From positions 1-60,527 of the forward strand of contig JANXVG010000059.1 of the NCBI GenBank assembly GCA_025351795.1: a DNA stretch of 60,527 nucleotides, given 5' to 3'. A program made the translations under genes and the position numbers. This DNA comes from Salinibacterium sp. GTDB lineage: Bacteria; Actinomycetota; Actinomycetes; Actinomycetales; Microbacteriaceae. Every line of letters starts with the position of its first letter. Positions within the stretch are counted from its first letter, which is position 1. A model generated the notes under the pieces. It saw only the letters and a program-made list of their open reading frames with translations. It did not search any database and was not told where the DNA came from. Shown here one piece after another: positions 36,996-47,936 of this stretch.

Positions 36996-38321
36996 TCAGC
37001 GCCCGAGACTCGTCAGCCGATCGGCGAGCCCAGCCCGCGTCGCTTGAGCGACTACCGCGGGCAGCGCCGCGACGAGTGCATCGACGTCGACGTCGGTCGT
37101 GTCGTGGCCGAGGGTGAAACGCACGGCGCCACGCGCATCCGCCTCGGGCACACCCATCGCAAGTAAGACGTGCGACGCCTCGGGCACACCAGCTTGGCAC
37201 GCACTGCCGGTAGAGACCGAGAAGCCCACGACATCGAGCAGGAAGAGAAGTGAATCACCCTCGCATCCCGGAAAGGTGAAGTGCACATTGCCCGGCAATC
37301 GACCGGCCGCGTCGGGGTCTCCGCGATAGACCGCCGTCGGCGCCGCAGCTCGGATGCCGCAGACCAGTCGATCGCGCAACGTGGCGAGGCGCGCCGAGCG
37401 CTCCACGAGCGCAGCACGCCCTGCTGGCACGGAGGAAGCCGGATGGCCCGCAGCGGACGGCGGTGCTGCGCGCTCTCCCCCCGACGACGAGCCGGTCGGC
37501 CCGCCGGCAGCGGTCGGAGACTCGGGGATGCCCGTGGTCCCGGCGCTGGGGGTCGGAGACTCCCCCATGCCGGTGGCCTCAGCGGCCGCGGCAGCGAACG
37601 CCACTGCACCGGCCGCATCCTGCGTACCAGAGCGCGCGCGCTGCTGGTTGCCCCCGTGGATGAGCGGGGTGACGATGGCGCTCCGTGCGATGAGCAATGC
37701 GCCAACCCCCACCGGTCCGCCGATCTTGTGGGCAGAAACGCTGAGTGCGGCGAGCCCCGAAGCGTCAAAGTCGATGGGAAGGTAGCCGTAGGCGGCGATT
37801 GCGTCTGCGTGCACCGGAACCCCGTGCGCTGCCGCCAGCGCCACGATCTCGTCGATCGGTTGGATCGTGCCCACCTCGTTATTCGCCCAGAGACACGTGA
37901 CGAGGGCAACATCGGGGCCAAGTGCGGCGGCGAGTGCCGCGAGTGAGATTCGGCCGAGTGCGTCTACCGGTATCCACTCGACGACCGCACCCTCGTCGGC
38001 GGCGAGCCACTCGACCGCATCGATGGTGGCGTGGTGCTCGGCACGAGCGACGAGAATCCGTGGGCGCTTGCGTGCCCAGTACAACCCCTTCACGGCGAGA
38101 TTCACGGCCTCGGTACCGCTGCCGGTGAAGACCACCTCCACGGAGTCTGCACCGAGTGATGCAGCGACCTGCTCACGGGCCTCTTCGAGCATCCGCTTCG
38201 CGTTCTGGCCCTGACTGTGGATCGACGATGGGTTACCCACGACCGCCAGTGCTGAGCTGTAGGCGGTGATCACCGAGGGCGACATCGGACTTGTCGCGGC
38301 GTGATCGAGGTAGATCGCCAT
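36996..38321 (-). CDS. Cysteine desulfurase, NifS/IscS type
   Basis: A PLP enzyme of about 441 residues that takes sulfur from cysteine for Fe-S or thiolation pathways. It starts AIYLDHAATSPMS, has the PLP Lys in VSAHKIGGPVGV, and the catalytic Cys in STGSACQAGVPEASHVLLAMG. It is about 50 residues longer than usual because of a Gly-Ser-Pro-Ala stretch near residues 235-290 that contains a 13-residue near-repeat. GGGAGG before the ATG decides the start; a GTG two codons earlier lies in the ribosome site. It is the likely sulfur source for the downstream mnmA product. It diverges from glgX. Confidence 0.94.
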   Translation of the reverse strand: MAIYLDHAATSPMSPSVITAYSSALAVVGNPSSIHSQGQNAKRMLEEAREQVAASLGADSVEVVFTGSGTEAVNLAVKGLYWARKRPRILVARAEHHATIDAVEWLAADEGAVVEWIPVDALGRISLAALAAALGPDVALVTCLWANNEVGTIQPIDEIVALAAAHGVPVHADAIAAYGYLPIDFDASGLAALSVSAHKIGGPVGVGALLIARSAIVTPLIHGGNQQRARSGTQDAAGAVAFAAAAAEATGMGESPTPSAGTTGIPESPTAAGGPTGSSSGGERAAPPSAAGHPASSVPAGRAALVERSARLATLRDRLVCGIRAAAPTAVYRGDPDAAGRLPGNVHFTFPGCEGDSLLFLLDVVGFSVSTGSACQAGVPEASHVLLAMGVPEADARGAVRFTLGHDTTDVDVDALVAALPAVVAQATRAGLADRLTSLGR

Positions 38322-38382
38322 GCGCACCTCCCTGACTCAGCGTGTAACACAGTCGACTCACTCATTCATTACTCTAGAACCC

Positions 38383-40434
38383 GTGCCTGTAGCGGATTCT
38401 TTGAGCGACCTCGGCGTACGAATCACCTCGCGCGGTGGTGAGTTGCGCGTCTGGTCGGCGAACGCTACCACCGTGGACTTGTGCCTGTTCGATGACAACG
38501 ACGCGACCTGGCTGGTGAAGTCGATCCCTATGGTGCACGACACCAACGGCGTGTGGTTGGCGAGATCCAGGCTGCTGCGCGCGGGAACGCGTTACGGGGT
38601 GCGGGTCACTGGCACGACTGCCCCGACTAACGCGTTCGACCCGGCGCTCACCCTCATCGACCCGTACGCCAGGGGACTCGCAAGAACCGCATCTGGCGAG
38701 TGGAGAAGTTACGTGCAGGAGACCGACTCCTTCGACTGGGCTGACTCACAGAAGCCCGCAATCGCCCTCGATCACACGGTGATCTACGAAGCTCACGTGA
38801 AGGGGCTCTCCAAACTCAACCCACACCTGCCGGACGAGCTGCGGGGCACCTACGCTGGTCTTGCGCACGAGTCGACTATCGCGTACCTGAAAGAACTCGG
38901 CGTCACCGCGATCCAGCTGCTTCCGGTGCATCAGTTTGTCAGCGAGCAGCGCCTGATCAAGCAGGGACTCACCAACTACTGGGGCTACAACACGCTCAAC
39001 TTTTTCACACCGCACGCCGCCTACGCGTCGAAGAGCGCGCAGTTTGGCGGTACCGGTGCCGTGCTCCGAGAGTTTAAGGGCATGGTCAAGCTTCTGCACG
39101 AGGCCGGTCTCGAGGTGATCCTTGACGTCGTCTACAACCACACAGCAGAGGAAGGTATCGGCGGCCCGACTACCTCGCTTCGCGGAATCGATAACGCGTC
39201 GTACTACCGCCAGACGCCGGATGGCACCTACATCGACGCCACCGGATGCGGCAATACGGTGAATTTTTCGTTGCCAGCGGCGCAACGACTGGTGCTCGAC
39301 TCATTGCGCTACTGGGCGAACGAGGTACAGGTAGACGGATTCCGGTTTGACCTGGCAACGGCCCTCGGGCGCGATGAGAATGCACAATTCGAGACGGGGC
39401 ATCCACTGCTCGAGGCGATCATTAGCGACCAGCAGCTCGCAGGGGTCAAGATGATCGCCGAGCCGTGGGACGTCGGCATGGGCGGTTGGCAGGTCGGCAA
39501 CTTTCCGGACGGCTGGTCGGAATGGAACGACGGCTACCGCGACCGGATGCGCGACTTCTGGCTCAGTGACATCGGGGCAGCGCGCGCGAACGGCAACGCG
39601 CCCAACGGAATCGGTTCTTTGGCGCGGCGGCTAGCGGGGTCAGCGCACGTGTTCTCGCAAGAACGCGGGCCGCTGGCATCCGTCAACTTCATCACGGCGC
39701 ACGACGGATTCACGATGGCCGATCTCACCGCCTACAACGAGAAACACAACCTCGGCAACGGCGAAAACAATCGGGATGGCACCGACAATAACCACTCGTT
39801 CAACTACGGGGCGGAAGGCCCAACCGACACCCCCGTCATTCTCGAGGCGCGCGCGAAGGCGATTCGAAACCTGCTCGGAACCCTGCTGCTCTCGGCCGGA
39901 ATTCCCATGCTTACTGCCGGAGATGAGTTCGGGCGCACCCAGCGCGGCAACAACAACGCGTACTGTCACGACAGCGAACTGACGTGGCTGCAGTGGGAGG
40001 GCCGCCCGCTGTGGCAGAATGAGCTCCTCGTGGTGAGTGAGCAGCTGCTGCGCCTGCGTCGTGAGAACCCCGCGCTGCGCCCCTCTCGATATGGAATCTT
40101 CGGCGAGACCACACCATCCGCTACCCAGATGGACTGGTATAACAAAGAGGGCGTCGTGATGAGCTTGACCGACTGGGATTCCCCCGAGGAACGCACCCTG
40201 CAGTACCTCGCGGCGTCGACGCCAGAGTTTGAGGCGTTCAATCGCATCCTGCTCATCGTGCACGGTCTCGAAGACGATGTCACCGTCATTCTCCCTTCCC
40301 ACGATGGGGTCGCTGGCTATTCGCTGCTCTGGGATTCTTCACTCGATGAACTCATCGATCCCATCGTCGACTACCTACCCGGCTCACCGCTCACCGTCGC
40401 TGGGGCCTCGATGCAGCTCTTTCGGGCCCACTGA
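38383..40434 (+). CDS. glgX: Glycogen debranching protein
   Basis: An isoamylase-type enzyme of 683 residues that cuts alpha-1,6 branches from limit dextrin. An N-terminal CBM48-like beta domain (RITSRGGELRVWSANAT) is followed by a GH13 barrel with VIYEAHVKGLSK, VILDVVYNHTAEE, the nucleophile Asp in VDGFRFDLATALG, the acid Glu in MIAEPWDVG and the third acid in NFITAHDGFT. I chose a GTG start because an ATG-type start upstream would overlap the divergent desulfurase start. TACTCT about 7 bases before it could be a -10 box for a leaderless message. It starts the glucan block that continues with glgP, glgE and glgB. Confidence 0.94.
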   Translation: MPVADSLSDLGVRITSRGGELRVWSANATTVDLCLFDDNDATWLVKSIPMVHDTNGVWLARSRLLRAGTRYGVRVTGTTAPTNAFDPALTLIDPYARGLARTASGEWRSYVQETDSFDWADSQKPAIALDHTVIYEAHVKGLSKLNPHLPDELRGTYAGLAHESTIAYLKELGVTAIQLLPVHQFVSEQRLIKQGLTNYWGYNTLNFFTPHAAYASKSAQFGGTGAVLREFKGMVKLLHEAGLEVILDVVYNHTAEEGIGGPTTSLRGIDNASYYRQTPDGTYIDATGCGNTVNFSLPAAQRLVLDSLRYWANEVQVDGFRFDLATALGRDENAQFETGHPLLEAIISDQQLAGVKMIAEPWDVGMGGWQVGNFPDGWSEWNDGYRDRMRDFWLSDIGAARANGNAPNGIGSLARRLAGSAHVFSQERGPLASVNFITAHDGFTMADLTAYNEKHNLGNGENNRDGTDNNHSFNYGAEGPTDTPVILEARAKAIRNLLGTLLLSAGIPMLTAGDEFGRTQRGNNNAYCHDSELTWLQWEGRPLWQNELLVVSEQLLRLRRENPALRPSRYGIFGETTPSATQMDWYNKEGVVMSLTDWDSPEERTLQYLAASTPEFEAFNRILLIVHGLEDDVTVILPSHDGVAGYSLLWDSSLDELIDPIVDYLPGSPLTVAGASMQLFRAH

Positions 40435-40453
40435 CCGCGGCGCAGGTAAACAG

Positions 40454-40936
40454 ATGGCATCCATCGGCACTCCAGCAACCTTCGCGCTCGCCGCCGCCGG
40501 CATCGCGTTCACCCCACACAGCTACGACCACGATCCGACCGCTTCGGGATATGGCATCGAGGCCGCCACGGCCCTCGGGCTCGACCCGCAGCGCGTTTTC
40601 AAGACCTTACTCGTCGACGTCGACGACTGGCTCGTGGTGGCGATCGTGCCGGTGACTGGAACGCTCAACCTGAAGGCGCTCGCACTCGCCACCGGCGGCA
40701 AAAAGGCGGCGATGGCGGATCCAGCGGTTGCCCAACGCAAGACCGGCTATGTCGTCGGCGGCATCAGTCCGATCGGCCAGAAGAGCCAGTACCCGACCGT
40801 GCTCGATGAGAGCGCCGAGTTGTTCGACACGATTCTCGTGAGCGGTGGACGTCGTGGATTCGACGTAGAACTCGCGCCGACCGACCTGCTCGCGTTGACG
40901 AAGGGAATAGTCGCCGCAGTAGCGCGCCTAGCGTGA
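40454..40936 (+). CDS. ybaK: YbaK/EbsC-type aminoacyl-tRNA deacylase
   Basis: A small hydrolase of 160 residues that removes Cys from tRNA-Pro and so corrects prolyl-tRNA synthetase errors. Typical features are the HSYDHDPTASGYGIEAA start, the catalytic Lys/Gly block RVFKTLLVDVDD, and the C-terminal GYVVGGISPIGQKSQYPTVLDES. All are intact. It follows glgX by 19 bases in the same direction and is probably transcribed with it, though the functions are unrelated. It converges on glgP with a gap of 6 bases. Confidence 0.92.
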   Translation: MASIGTPATFALAAAGIAFTPHSYDHDPTASGYGIEAATALGLDPQRVFKTLLVDVDDWLVVAIVPVTGTLNLKALALATGGKKAAMADPAVAQRKTGYVVGGISPIGQKSQYPTVLDESAELFDTILVSGGRRGFDVELAPTDLLALTKGIVAAVARLA

Positions 40937-40942
40937 GCCGCG

Positions 40943-43498
40943 TTACTCGGCGACGGCGATCAGGCCGAGTTCGGCAGCGGAGGCAAGCAGCGGATTCTTG
41001 GGAACCACCCTCACGTTGTAGCCGAAGCTGCCCGCCTTACCGAGGGCCACCGTTGCCCCGAAGGTCGGAGCGCCGTCTGCGTCATTCGCAACAAGGTCAA
41101 GCGTGGCGCACTGCGGATCATCGAGTTCGTCGCTGTCACGCGCGCGACCGTAGATAATCTCGACGGCGACATCGTCGGGCGAGAGTCCGTCAATCTCGAC
41201 CTGCGCCCGTACGTGAAGGTCGTCACCGACCTGTGGCACCGCATCGACTCCGCCCGATTCAACATGAGTGACGTGCACTTTCGGCCAGGCGTCGATCACG
41301 CGGGCCTTCCACGCGGCGAGCTCACGCGCCGGCTGATACGACTTCGCACTGATCGTGCGTTCGGCGGCAGCTGCCGGCATGTAGAGGCGCTCAACATTTT
41401 CGCGCACCATTCGATCGGCAGACAGCGACGGCGACAGGGTAGCGAGCGTGTGACGAATCGACTGCACCCAGCGCGTGGGCACGCCCTCAGAATTGCGATC
41501 GTAGTAGCGGGGCGCGATCTGGTGCTCGATAAGGTCGTAGAGGCTGTCGGCCTCGAGCGTGTCACGCTCGGCGGCGTCACCTGCCGAGTCAGCACTGGGA
41601 ATCGCCCAGCCGTTCTCTTCGTCATAGAACTCGGCCCACCATCCGTCGAGAATCGAAAGGTTGAGCGAGCCATTCAACGACGCCTTCATCCCGGATGTGC
41701 CGCACGCTTCGAGCGGGCGCAGCGGGTTATTGAGCCAGACATCCGTTCCCGGATAAAGCAACTGCGCCATGGCGATGTCGTAATTGGGGAGGAACACAAT
41801 GCGCTTGCGCACATCCGGTTCAGCAGAAAACTCGACCAACTCTTGGATGAGGCGTTTACCTTCGTCGTCGGCGGGATGCGACTTGCCCGCGATCACGATC
41901 TGGATGGGTCGTTCTGGATGTAGCAGAAGCGCGCGCAGCCGCTCCGGGTCGTGCAGCATCAGGGTGAGGCGCTTGTAGGTGGGCACACGACGCGCAAACC
42001 CGATGGTGAGCACGTTCGGGTCGAGCAGCTCTGCGAACCAGGTGGGGTCGCCCACGCCGGGATTCTGTTCAGCCCACGCCGCACTCACGCGACGACGAGC
42101 ATCTGCAACGAGCTGCTGGCGCATGCGGCCGCGCACGTTCCAGAGGTCCCCATCGCTGACTCGATCGCTGCGCCAGTCGACGGCCGTCGTGTCAGAGTTT
42201 CCACATTTTTCGGCGGCAAGATCAGACAGCATGCGGTCGGTCCAGGTGGGGGCATGCACACCGTTGGTGACCGATGTAATCGGCACATCTGACGGGTCGA
42301 AGCCGGGCCAGAGTGCACCAAACATGCCCCGCGAGACCTCGCCATGTAGTTTCGACACCCCGTTAGCACGCTGCGCGAGACGCAGACCCATCACGGCCAT
42401 GTTGAAGGTATCTGGCGTACCGCCCGCATAGTTCTCTGCACCGAGCGCGAGCACATCGAGCAATTGCACGCCCGGCAGCAGGTCGGTTGAGAAGTACCGG
42501 GAAATGAGCGCAGCTTCGAACCGGTCGATGCCGGCTGGCACTGGGGTGTGGGTGGTGAAGACGGTTCCTGCGCGCACGACTTGAAGCGCCTCGGCGAACG
42601 ACAACCCGTCACCGATGAGGTCGCTGATGCGCTCGAGGCCGAGAAAACCGGCGTGACCCTCATTGGTATGGAACACCTCGGGTGCTGCCGTGCCCGTGAG
42701 CTCCGAAAAAATCTTGATGGCGCGCACTCCGCCAATTCCGAGCAGCAACTCCTGCAGAAGGCGGTGCTCGCCGCCGCCGCCGTACAGTCGATCGGTGACT
42801 GACCGCAAGTCGTCGTCATTCTCAGGGATGTCGGTATCGAGCAACAGGAGTGGCACGCGCCCCACGGCGAGCTTCCACACCCGGGCGTAGAGTGCCCTAC
42901 CGTCGGGAAGTGACAGGGCCACTTGGGCGGCCGTGCCATCCGGATACCGCAGTACCGTGAGCGGGAGGCCATCCGGGTCAAGCACCGGATAAGTTTCCTG
43001 CTGCCAGCCCTCGCGCGAGATGGCTTGGCGGAAGTAGCCGGCGCGGTAGAACAGGCCAACACCGATGATCGGAACGCCGAGGTCGGAGGCGCTCTTCAGA
43101 TGGTCGCCAGCCAGAATCCCGAGTCCACCGGAGTACTGCGGCAGCGCGGCAGCGATGCCGAACTCCGGCGAGAAATAGGCAATCGATTTCGGGGCATCCC
43201 GCAGCGATTGGTACCAGCGCGGCTCGGTCAGGTAGGCGTGGAGGTCATCGCGCAACTGGTCGGCACGCCGAACGAATGACTCGTTCGCGGCGAGTTCCGC
43301 CAGGCGTTTCGGCTCGACAACGCCGAGGAGACCGATGGGATCGTGGCCGATCGAATCCCACAGCGTCGGGTCAATCGACTCGAACAGCTGACGAGTCGGC
43401 TGGTGCCACGACCACCGAAGGTTGGTTGATAGTTCATCGAGCGCGGCAAGCGCTTGCGGAAGAACCGTGCGAACCGTAAACCTGCGTATTGCCCTCAC
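40943..43498 (-). CDS. glgP: Alpha-glucan phosphorylase
   Basis: A GT35 phosphorylase of 851 residues that releases glucose-1-phosphate from glycogen or maltodextrins. The N-terminal domain DUF3417 start LAALDELSTNLRWSWHQPTR marks the actinobacterial type. The PLP Lys lies in EACGTSGMKASLNG, the phosphate site in YKRLTLM and the donor loop in GYNVR-like strands. It begins with GTG after GAAAGG. It diverges from glgE with a control region of about 175 bases. With glgX it forms the breakdown arm of the block. Confidence 0.95.
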   Translation of the reverse strand: MRAIRRFTVRTVLPQALAALDELSTNLRWSWHQPTRQLFESIDPTLWDSIGHDPIGLLGVVEPKRLAELAANESFVRRADQLRDDLHAYLTEPRWYQSLRDAPKSIAYFSPEFGIAAALPQYSGGLGILAGDHLKSASDLGVPIIGVGLFYRAGYFRQAISREGWQQETYPVLDPDGLPLTVLRYPDGTAAQVALSLPDGRALYARVWKLAVGRVPLLLLDTDIPENDDDLRSVTDRLYGGGGEHRLLQELLLGIGGVRAIKIFSELTGTAAPEVFHTNEGHAGFLGLERISDLIGDGLSFAEALQVVRAGTVFTTHTPVPAGIDRFEAALISRYFSTDLLPGVQLLDVLALGAENYAGGTPDTFNMAVMGLRLAQRANGVSKLHGEVSRGMFGALWPGFDPSDVPITSVTNGVHAPTWTDRMLSDLAAEKCGNSDTTAVDWRSDRVSDGDLWNVRGRMRQQLVADARRRVSAAWAEQNPGVGDPTWFAELLDPNVLTIGFARRVPTYKRLTLMLHDPERLRALLLHPERPIQIVIAGKSHPADDEGKRLIQELVEFSAEPDVRKRIVFLPNYDIAMAQLLYPGTDVWLNNPLRPLEACGTSGMKASLNGSLNLSILDGWWAEFYDEENGWAIPSADSAGDAAERDTLEADSLYDLIEHQIAPRYYDRNSEGVPTRWVQSIRHTLATLSPSLSADRMVRENVERLYMPAAAAERTISAKSYQPARELAAWKARVIDAWPKVHVTHVESGGVDAVPQVGDDLHVRAQVEIDGLSPDDVAVEIIYGRARDSDELDDPQCATLDLVANDADGAPTFGATVALGKAGSFGYNVRVVPKNPLLASAAELGLIAVAE

Positions 43499-43674
43499 AC
43501 GACACCTTTCGATGCACCTCAATCGATGCAATGCGTTCGCGGGTCGCAATCCACGCGGCAGACCCACGCGTTAGCCTAAGCCAGAGTGGTTGCGTTGCCG
43601 TACGTGCCCGATGTCAGCCCCGCGATTGCTCGAGGCCGTGCGTGCGAATGCGAAACGATAAGAGGTACGGTCGA

Positions 43675-45681
43675 GTGGTGGCAGATGCAATGGCGACTCC
43701 CGAGTTCGAACCACGCATGGGGCGCATTCCGATCCGGTTTCCCCAGCCGCGGCAACCCGAGAATCTCTGGCCGCCAAAGGCTTTCGCTGGCGAAGTGGTG
43801 CCCATTAGGGCCATCGTGTTCCGCGAAGGTCACGACCAGCTCGGCGTGCAGGCTGTGGTTACCAACCCGTCCGGTGTGGTAACCGTACTGCCGATGACCC
43901 TAGTCGACGCCGGCACCGACCAGTGGCGCACGGAGCTGTTGCTTGATTCGCCTGGCAACTGGGGCTATCTAATCCGCGCGTTCGGCGATGACTGGGCGAC
44001 GTGGCTACAGATGGCGAAAATCAAGATTCCTACCGCCATCGACGGTGAACTCGTGTTCGCAATGGGTGCGGCACTCATGCGCCGCGCCGGGTCGCTCACG
44101 GTGTTCGCAGAGGCCGCCAAGGCTCTCGCAGACAAAGGGCTCTCTCCGGCGGCTCGCATGCGGATCGCAGCGGATACCCGGCTCACGGCAGCGATCGCCG
44201 CTCACCCCGTGATGAGCCTCATCACCGAATCCGCCCCGCAGCCCATCCGTGTCGAACGATCACGCGCTGGACTCGGCGCCTGGTACGAGTTCTTCCCGCG
44301 AAGCGAAGGCGCGAAGCTCGCCAAAGACGGGGCGTGGTCGAGCGGCACTTTCCGCACGGCAGCCAAGCGGCTGCCCGCTGTGTCTGCAATGGGGTTCGAT
44401 GTGGTGTACCTGCCCCCGATCCACCCGATCGGATACAGCTTCCGTAAAGGGCCCAATAACACGCTGGGTGCCCGCGAGAGCGACCCGGGCTCACCATGGG
44501 CCATCGGCTCGGCGGACGGTGGCCATGACGCGATCCATCCCGACCTCGGCACGATCACCGACTTTAAGTACTTCTTGGCTCAGGCGGCAAAGAATGGCCT
44601 CGAGGTCGCGATCGATCTGGCGCTGCAGACATCCCCCGACCATCCATGGGTGACGACGCACCCCGAGTGGTTCACCGCGCTGCCCGACGGGTCGATCGCC
44701 TATGCCGAGAACCCACCGAAGAAGTATCAGGACATTTTTCCGATCAACTTTGATCGTGATCCGATTGGGCTGCGCAACGAGATACTTCGCATCGTCGAGT
44801 ATTGGATCGGCGTCGGTGTGACCATCTTTCGGGTCGACAATCCGCACACCAAACCGCTGCAGTTCTGGGAATGGCTTTTGCACGAGGTCAATACGAAGCA
44901 TCCCGAGATAGTTTTTCTCGCTGAGGCATTTACTCGCCCGCCGATGTTGCACTCGCTCGCGCAGGTCGGCTTTCAGCAGTCGTACACCTACTTCACCTGG
45001 CGCAACACGAAACTCGAGCTCGAGGAGTTCTTGCACGGGCTGTCGAAAGAGACCGACGACTTTCTGCGACCGAACCTATTCGTGAACACGCCAGACATTC
45101 TCACCGAGTACCTCCAGTTTGGCGGGGTGCCCGCCTACAAGATCCGCGCGGCCATCGCCGCGACTGGCTCGCCGACGTGGGGAGTCTACGCGGGCTACGA
45201 GCTGTACGAAGACGTGGCGCGGCCCGGCAGCGAAGAGAACATCGACAACGAAAAATACGAGTACAAACAACGCGACTTTGCCGCAGCGATGAAGGCCGGA
45301 AAATCGCTCGCGCCGTACCTTACGAAGCTCAACCAGATCCGCGCGGCACACCCTGCGCTGCGTCAGTTGCGCAACCTCGACGTGCACTGGAGCGACGACG
45401 ACTCGATTCTCGTGTATTCGAAGTACCTCGCAGGAACCTTCACCCCAGATGGCGCAACCGACGCGATTATCGTCGTCGCCAACATAGATCCGCACTCCGT
45501 GCGAGAGACAACAGTTCACCTTGACGTGACCCGTTTCGGCATTCCGTTCGGAGCCGGGTTCACCGTCACAGACCTCATCACCGGCGCGATGTTTCTCTGG
45601 GGCGCAGACAACTACGTGCGCCTCGACGCGTTTACCGAACCGGTGCATATCCTGCAGGTCGAATACCCGAGAGGCGTCTAG
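43675..45681 (+). CDS. glgE: Maltose-1-phosphate maltosyltransferase
   Basis: A GH13_3 transferase of 668 residues that adds maltosyl units from maltose-1-phosphate to growing alpha-1,4-glucan. It has the GlgE N-domain, the helical insert ([18 protein letters not shown]), then the barrel with [10 protein letters not shown], the marker [19 protein letters not shown], the nucleophile Asp in [11 protein letters not shown] and the Glu in [12 protein letters not shown] chose the first of two adjacent GTG codons, 9 bases after AAGAGG; an ATG 15 bases later is possible. Its stop overlaps the glgB start by one base. No TreS/Pep2 gene is in the window, so the maltose-1-phosphate source lies elsewhere. 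Confidence 0.94.
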   Translation: MVADAMATPEFEPRMGRIPIRFPQPRQPENLWPPKAFAGEVVPIRAIVFREGHDQLGVQAVVTNPSGVVTVLPMTLVDAGTDQWRTELLLDSPGNWGYLIRAFGDDWATWLQMAKIKIPTAIDGELVFAMGAALMRRAGSLTVFAEAAKALADKGLSPAARMRIAADTRLTAAIAAHPVMSLITESAPQPIRVERSRAGLGAWYEFFPRSEGAKLAKDGAWSSGTFRTAAKRLPAVSAMGFDVVYLPPIHPIGYSFRKGPNNTLGARESDPGSPWAIGSADGGHDAIHPDLGTITDFKYFLAQAAKNGLEVAIDLALQTSPDHPWVTTHPEWFTALPDGSIAYAENPPKKYQDIFPINFDRDPIGLRNEILRIVEYWIGVGVTIFRVDNPHTKPLQFWEWLLHEVNTKHPEIVFLAEAFTRPPMLHSLAQVGFQQSYTYFTWRNTKLELEEFLHGLSKETDDFLRPNLFVNTPDILTEYLQFGGVPAYKIRAAIAATGSPTWGVYAGYELYEDVARPGSEENIDNEKYEYKQRDFAAAMKAGKSLAPYLTKLNQIRAAHPALRQLRNLDVHWSDDDSILVYSKYLAGTFTPDGATDAIIVVANIDPHSVRETTVHLDVTRFGIPFGAGFTVTDLITGAMFLWGADNYVRLDAFTEPVHILQVEYPRGV

Positions 45682-47933
45682 TGGCAACCCAGAAAGACGC
45701 CAACCCGGCTGCGACGACGCCGACGGTCAGTTCGGCTGCCGCAGCGGCTACGTCTGCGGCTGTGTCGACCAGCGTGACTCTGCCTGACCTGCACCCCGGG
45801 CTCGTCGCGTCGATCGTGAGCGGCACACACCCTCAACCGCACGAGACGCTCGGGCAGCATCCGCTCGGCGACGGCTATCTGATTCGTGCCGTGCGACCAC
45901 TCGCTGCGAGCGTCACGGCGATTCGGCCTAACGGAATCCGGGTGCCACTCAGTCATCTGGCCGACGGCCTCTGGCAGGGCATTGCTGTCGGCCCCGGAAA
46001 GTCGTACACACTCGAGACAACCTATGACAATGGTTTGAGTTGGACGGCGGATGACCCCTACCGCTTCGTGCCCTCGGTCGGCGAAGTAGACCTGTACCTG
46101 TGGGGCGAGGGGCGCCACGAACAGCTCTGGCACGTGCTCGGCGCACACTTTCGCCCGCACGAAGACGTGGTCGGTACCAGCTTCTCGGTCTGGGCACCCC
46201 ACGCCAAAGCAGTGCGCGTGATCGGCGACTTCAACGCGTGGAGCGGGCTGGGGCACGCGATGCGCCGCCTCGACGACACCGGCGTGTGGGAGATCTTCGT
46301 GCCCGGTCTCACACCAGACAACGCCTACAAGTTCGAACTCATGACGCAGGCCGGAGAGTGGGTGAAACGCGCTGACCCGATGGCGCGCTACACCGAGGTT
46401 CCGCCGGCCACGGCATCGCGCGTCGGTCACAGCCTGCACGAGTGGCATGACAGCGGATGGCTCGCTGCACGAGCCTCTCGTGACCCGCACAATTCCCCTA
46501 TGAGCGTGTACGAACTGCACTTCGGCTCGTGGCGCCCTGGGCTCTCGTACCGGGACGCCGCCGACCAACTGATCGACTACGTGCTGCAGTTGGGATTCAC
46601 GCACGTCGAATTCATGCCGCTCGCCGAGCATCCGTTCGGGGGATCGTGGGGCTATCAGGTGACCGGCTATTTCGCGCCGACGAGCCGGTTTGGGCACCCA
46701 GACGACCTCAAGTACCTCATCGACAGGCTGCACCAGGCCGGCATTGGCGTGCTCATGGACTGGGTACCCGGTCACTTTCCGAAAGACGAGTGGGCCCTCG
46801 CCAAGTTCGATGGCCAGCCGCTCTACGAACACAGCGACCCCCGCCGCGGCGAGCAAATGGATTGGGGCACGCTGATCTTCGATTTCGGCCAGTCGCAAGT
46901 GCGCAACTTTCTTGTAGCTAACGCGCTGTACTGGCTCGAAGAGTTTCACATCGATGGACTGCGGGTCGACGCCGTCGCGAGCATGCTCTACCTCGATTAC
47001 TCGCGCAAAGACGGTGAGTGGCTACCCAATAAGTACGGTGGACGCGAAAACCTCGAGGCAATCAGCTTTGTGCAGGAAGTCAACGCGACCGCCTACAAAC
47101 GCAACCCCGGCATCGTGATGATCGCCGAGGAGTCGACCTCCTGGCCCGGAGTTACCCGGCCGACCGCGACATCCGGTCTGGGTTTCGGCATCAAGTGGAA
47201 TATGGGGTGGATGAACGACTCCCTGCAGTACATGGAGCACGACCCGATGTACCGCTCTTACCACCACAACACGATGACCTTCTCACTTGTCTACGCGTTC
47301 AGTGAGAGCTTTTTGCTGCCGATCAGCCACGACGAGGTCGTGCACGGCAAGGGTTCGCTGCTGCACAAGATGCCGGGAGACCAGTGGCAAAAGCTGGCAA
47401 ATGTGCGCGCCTACCTCTCGTTCATGTGGGCGCATCCGGGCAAGCAACTGCTCTTTATGGGCAGCGAGTTCGGCCAGCCATCAGAGTGGAGCGAAGAGCG
47501 TGGGCTCGACTGGTGGATTCTCGATCAGCCCGTGCACCAAGGGTTGCAGTCACTCGTCTCTTCGCTGAATCGCGTCTACTCCGCCACACCCGCGCTGTGG
47601 GAACAAGACAACGACTCCGCTGGTTTCGAGTGGCTTGACGGTGGCAACTCGGCACAGAATGTGCTCGCCTTCGTGCGCTGGTCGCGCTCGGGTTCACCGC
47701 TCGTGGGTATTTTCAACTTCAGCGGTAACCCGGTAGGTCCGTACCATATCGGCTTGCCATTCGCCGGCACGTGGGATGAAGTCATCAATACGGATGCCGC
47801 GGAGTTCGGCGGGTCGGGCGTCGGCAACTACGGCTCCGTGGTCGCCGCCAACGAACCGCACCAGGGGCGCCAAGCATCCGCGCAGCTCACGCTTCCACCA
47901 CTAGCCGGACTGTGGTTGGCGCCGCGGGTGTAG
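45681..47933 (+). CDS. glgB: 1,4-alpha-glucan branching enzyme
   Basis: A GH13_9 enzyme of 750 residues that makes the alpha-1,6 branches of glycogen. An Ala-Thr-rich start of about 30 residues is followed by two CBM48 domains ([20 protein letters not shown]) and the barrel: VELPH-like loop as [28 protein letters not shown], nucleophile Asp in [11 protein letters not shown], Glu in MIAEEST, and [15 protein letters not shown]. Translation starts with GTG that shares a base with the glgE stop. GlgE and GlgB act in turn to build branched glucan. Confidence 0.96.
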   Translation: MATQKDANPAATTPTVSSAAAAATSAAVSTSVTLPDLHPGLVASIVSGTHPQPHETLGQHPLGDGYLIRAVRPLAASVTAIRPNGIRVPLSHLADGLWQGIAVGPGKSYTLETTYDNGLSWTADDPYRFVPSVGEVDLYLWGEGRHEQLWHVLGAHFRPHEDVVGTSFSVWAPHAKAVRVIGDFNAWSGLGHAMRRLDDTGVWEIFVPGLTPDNAYKFELMTQAGEWVKRADPMARYTEVPPATASRVGHSLHEWHDSGWLAARASRDPHNSPMSVYELHFGSWRPGLSYRDAADQLIDYVLQLGFTHVEFMPLAEHPFGGSWGYQVTGYFAPTSRFGHPDDLKYLIDRLHQAGIGVLMDWVPGHFPKDEWALAKFDGQPLYEHSDPRRGEQMDWGTLIFDFGQSQVRNFLVANALYWLEEFHIDGLRVDAVASMLYLDYSRKDGEWLPNKYGGRENLEAISFVQEVNATAYKRNPGIVMIAEESTSWPGVTRPTATSGLGFGIKWNMGWMNDSLQYMEHDPMYRSYHHNTMTFSLVYAFSESFLLPISHDEVVHGKGSLLHKMPGDQWQKLANVRAYLSFMWAHPGKQLLFMGSEFGQPSEWSEERGLDWWILDQPVHQGLQSLVSSLNRVYSATPALWEQDNDSAGFEWLDGGNSAQNVLAFVRWSRSGSPLVGIFNFSGNPVGPYHIGLPFAGTWDEVINTDAAEFGGSGVGNYGSVVAANEPHQGRQASAQLTLPPLAGLWLAPRV

Positions 47934-47936
47934 TGC

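Noticed and set aside
36888-37166. Plus-strand frame beginning in palindromic repeat A
   Set aside because: Its start codon is part of the inverted repeat and the rest lies opposite the cysteine desulfurase gene.
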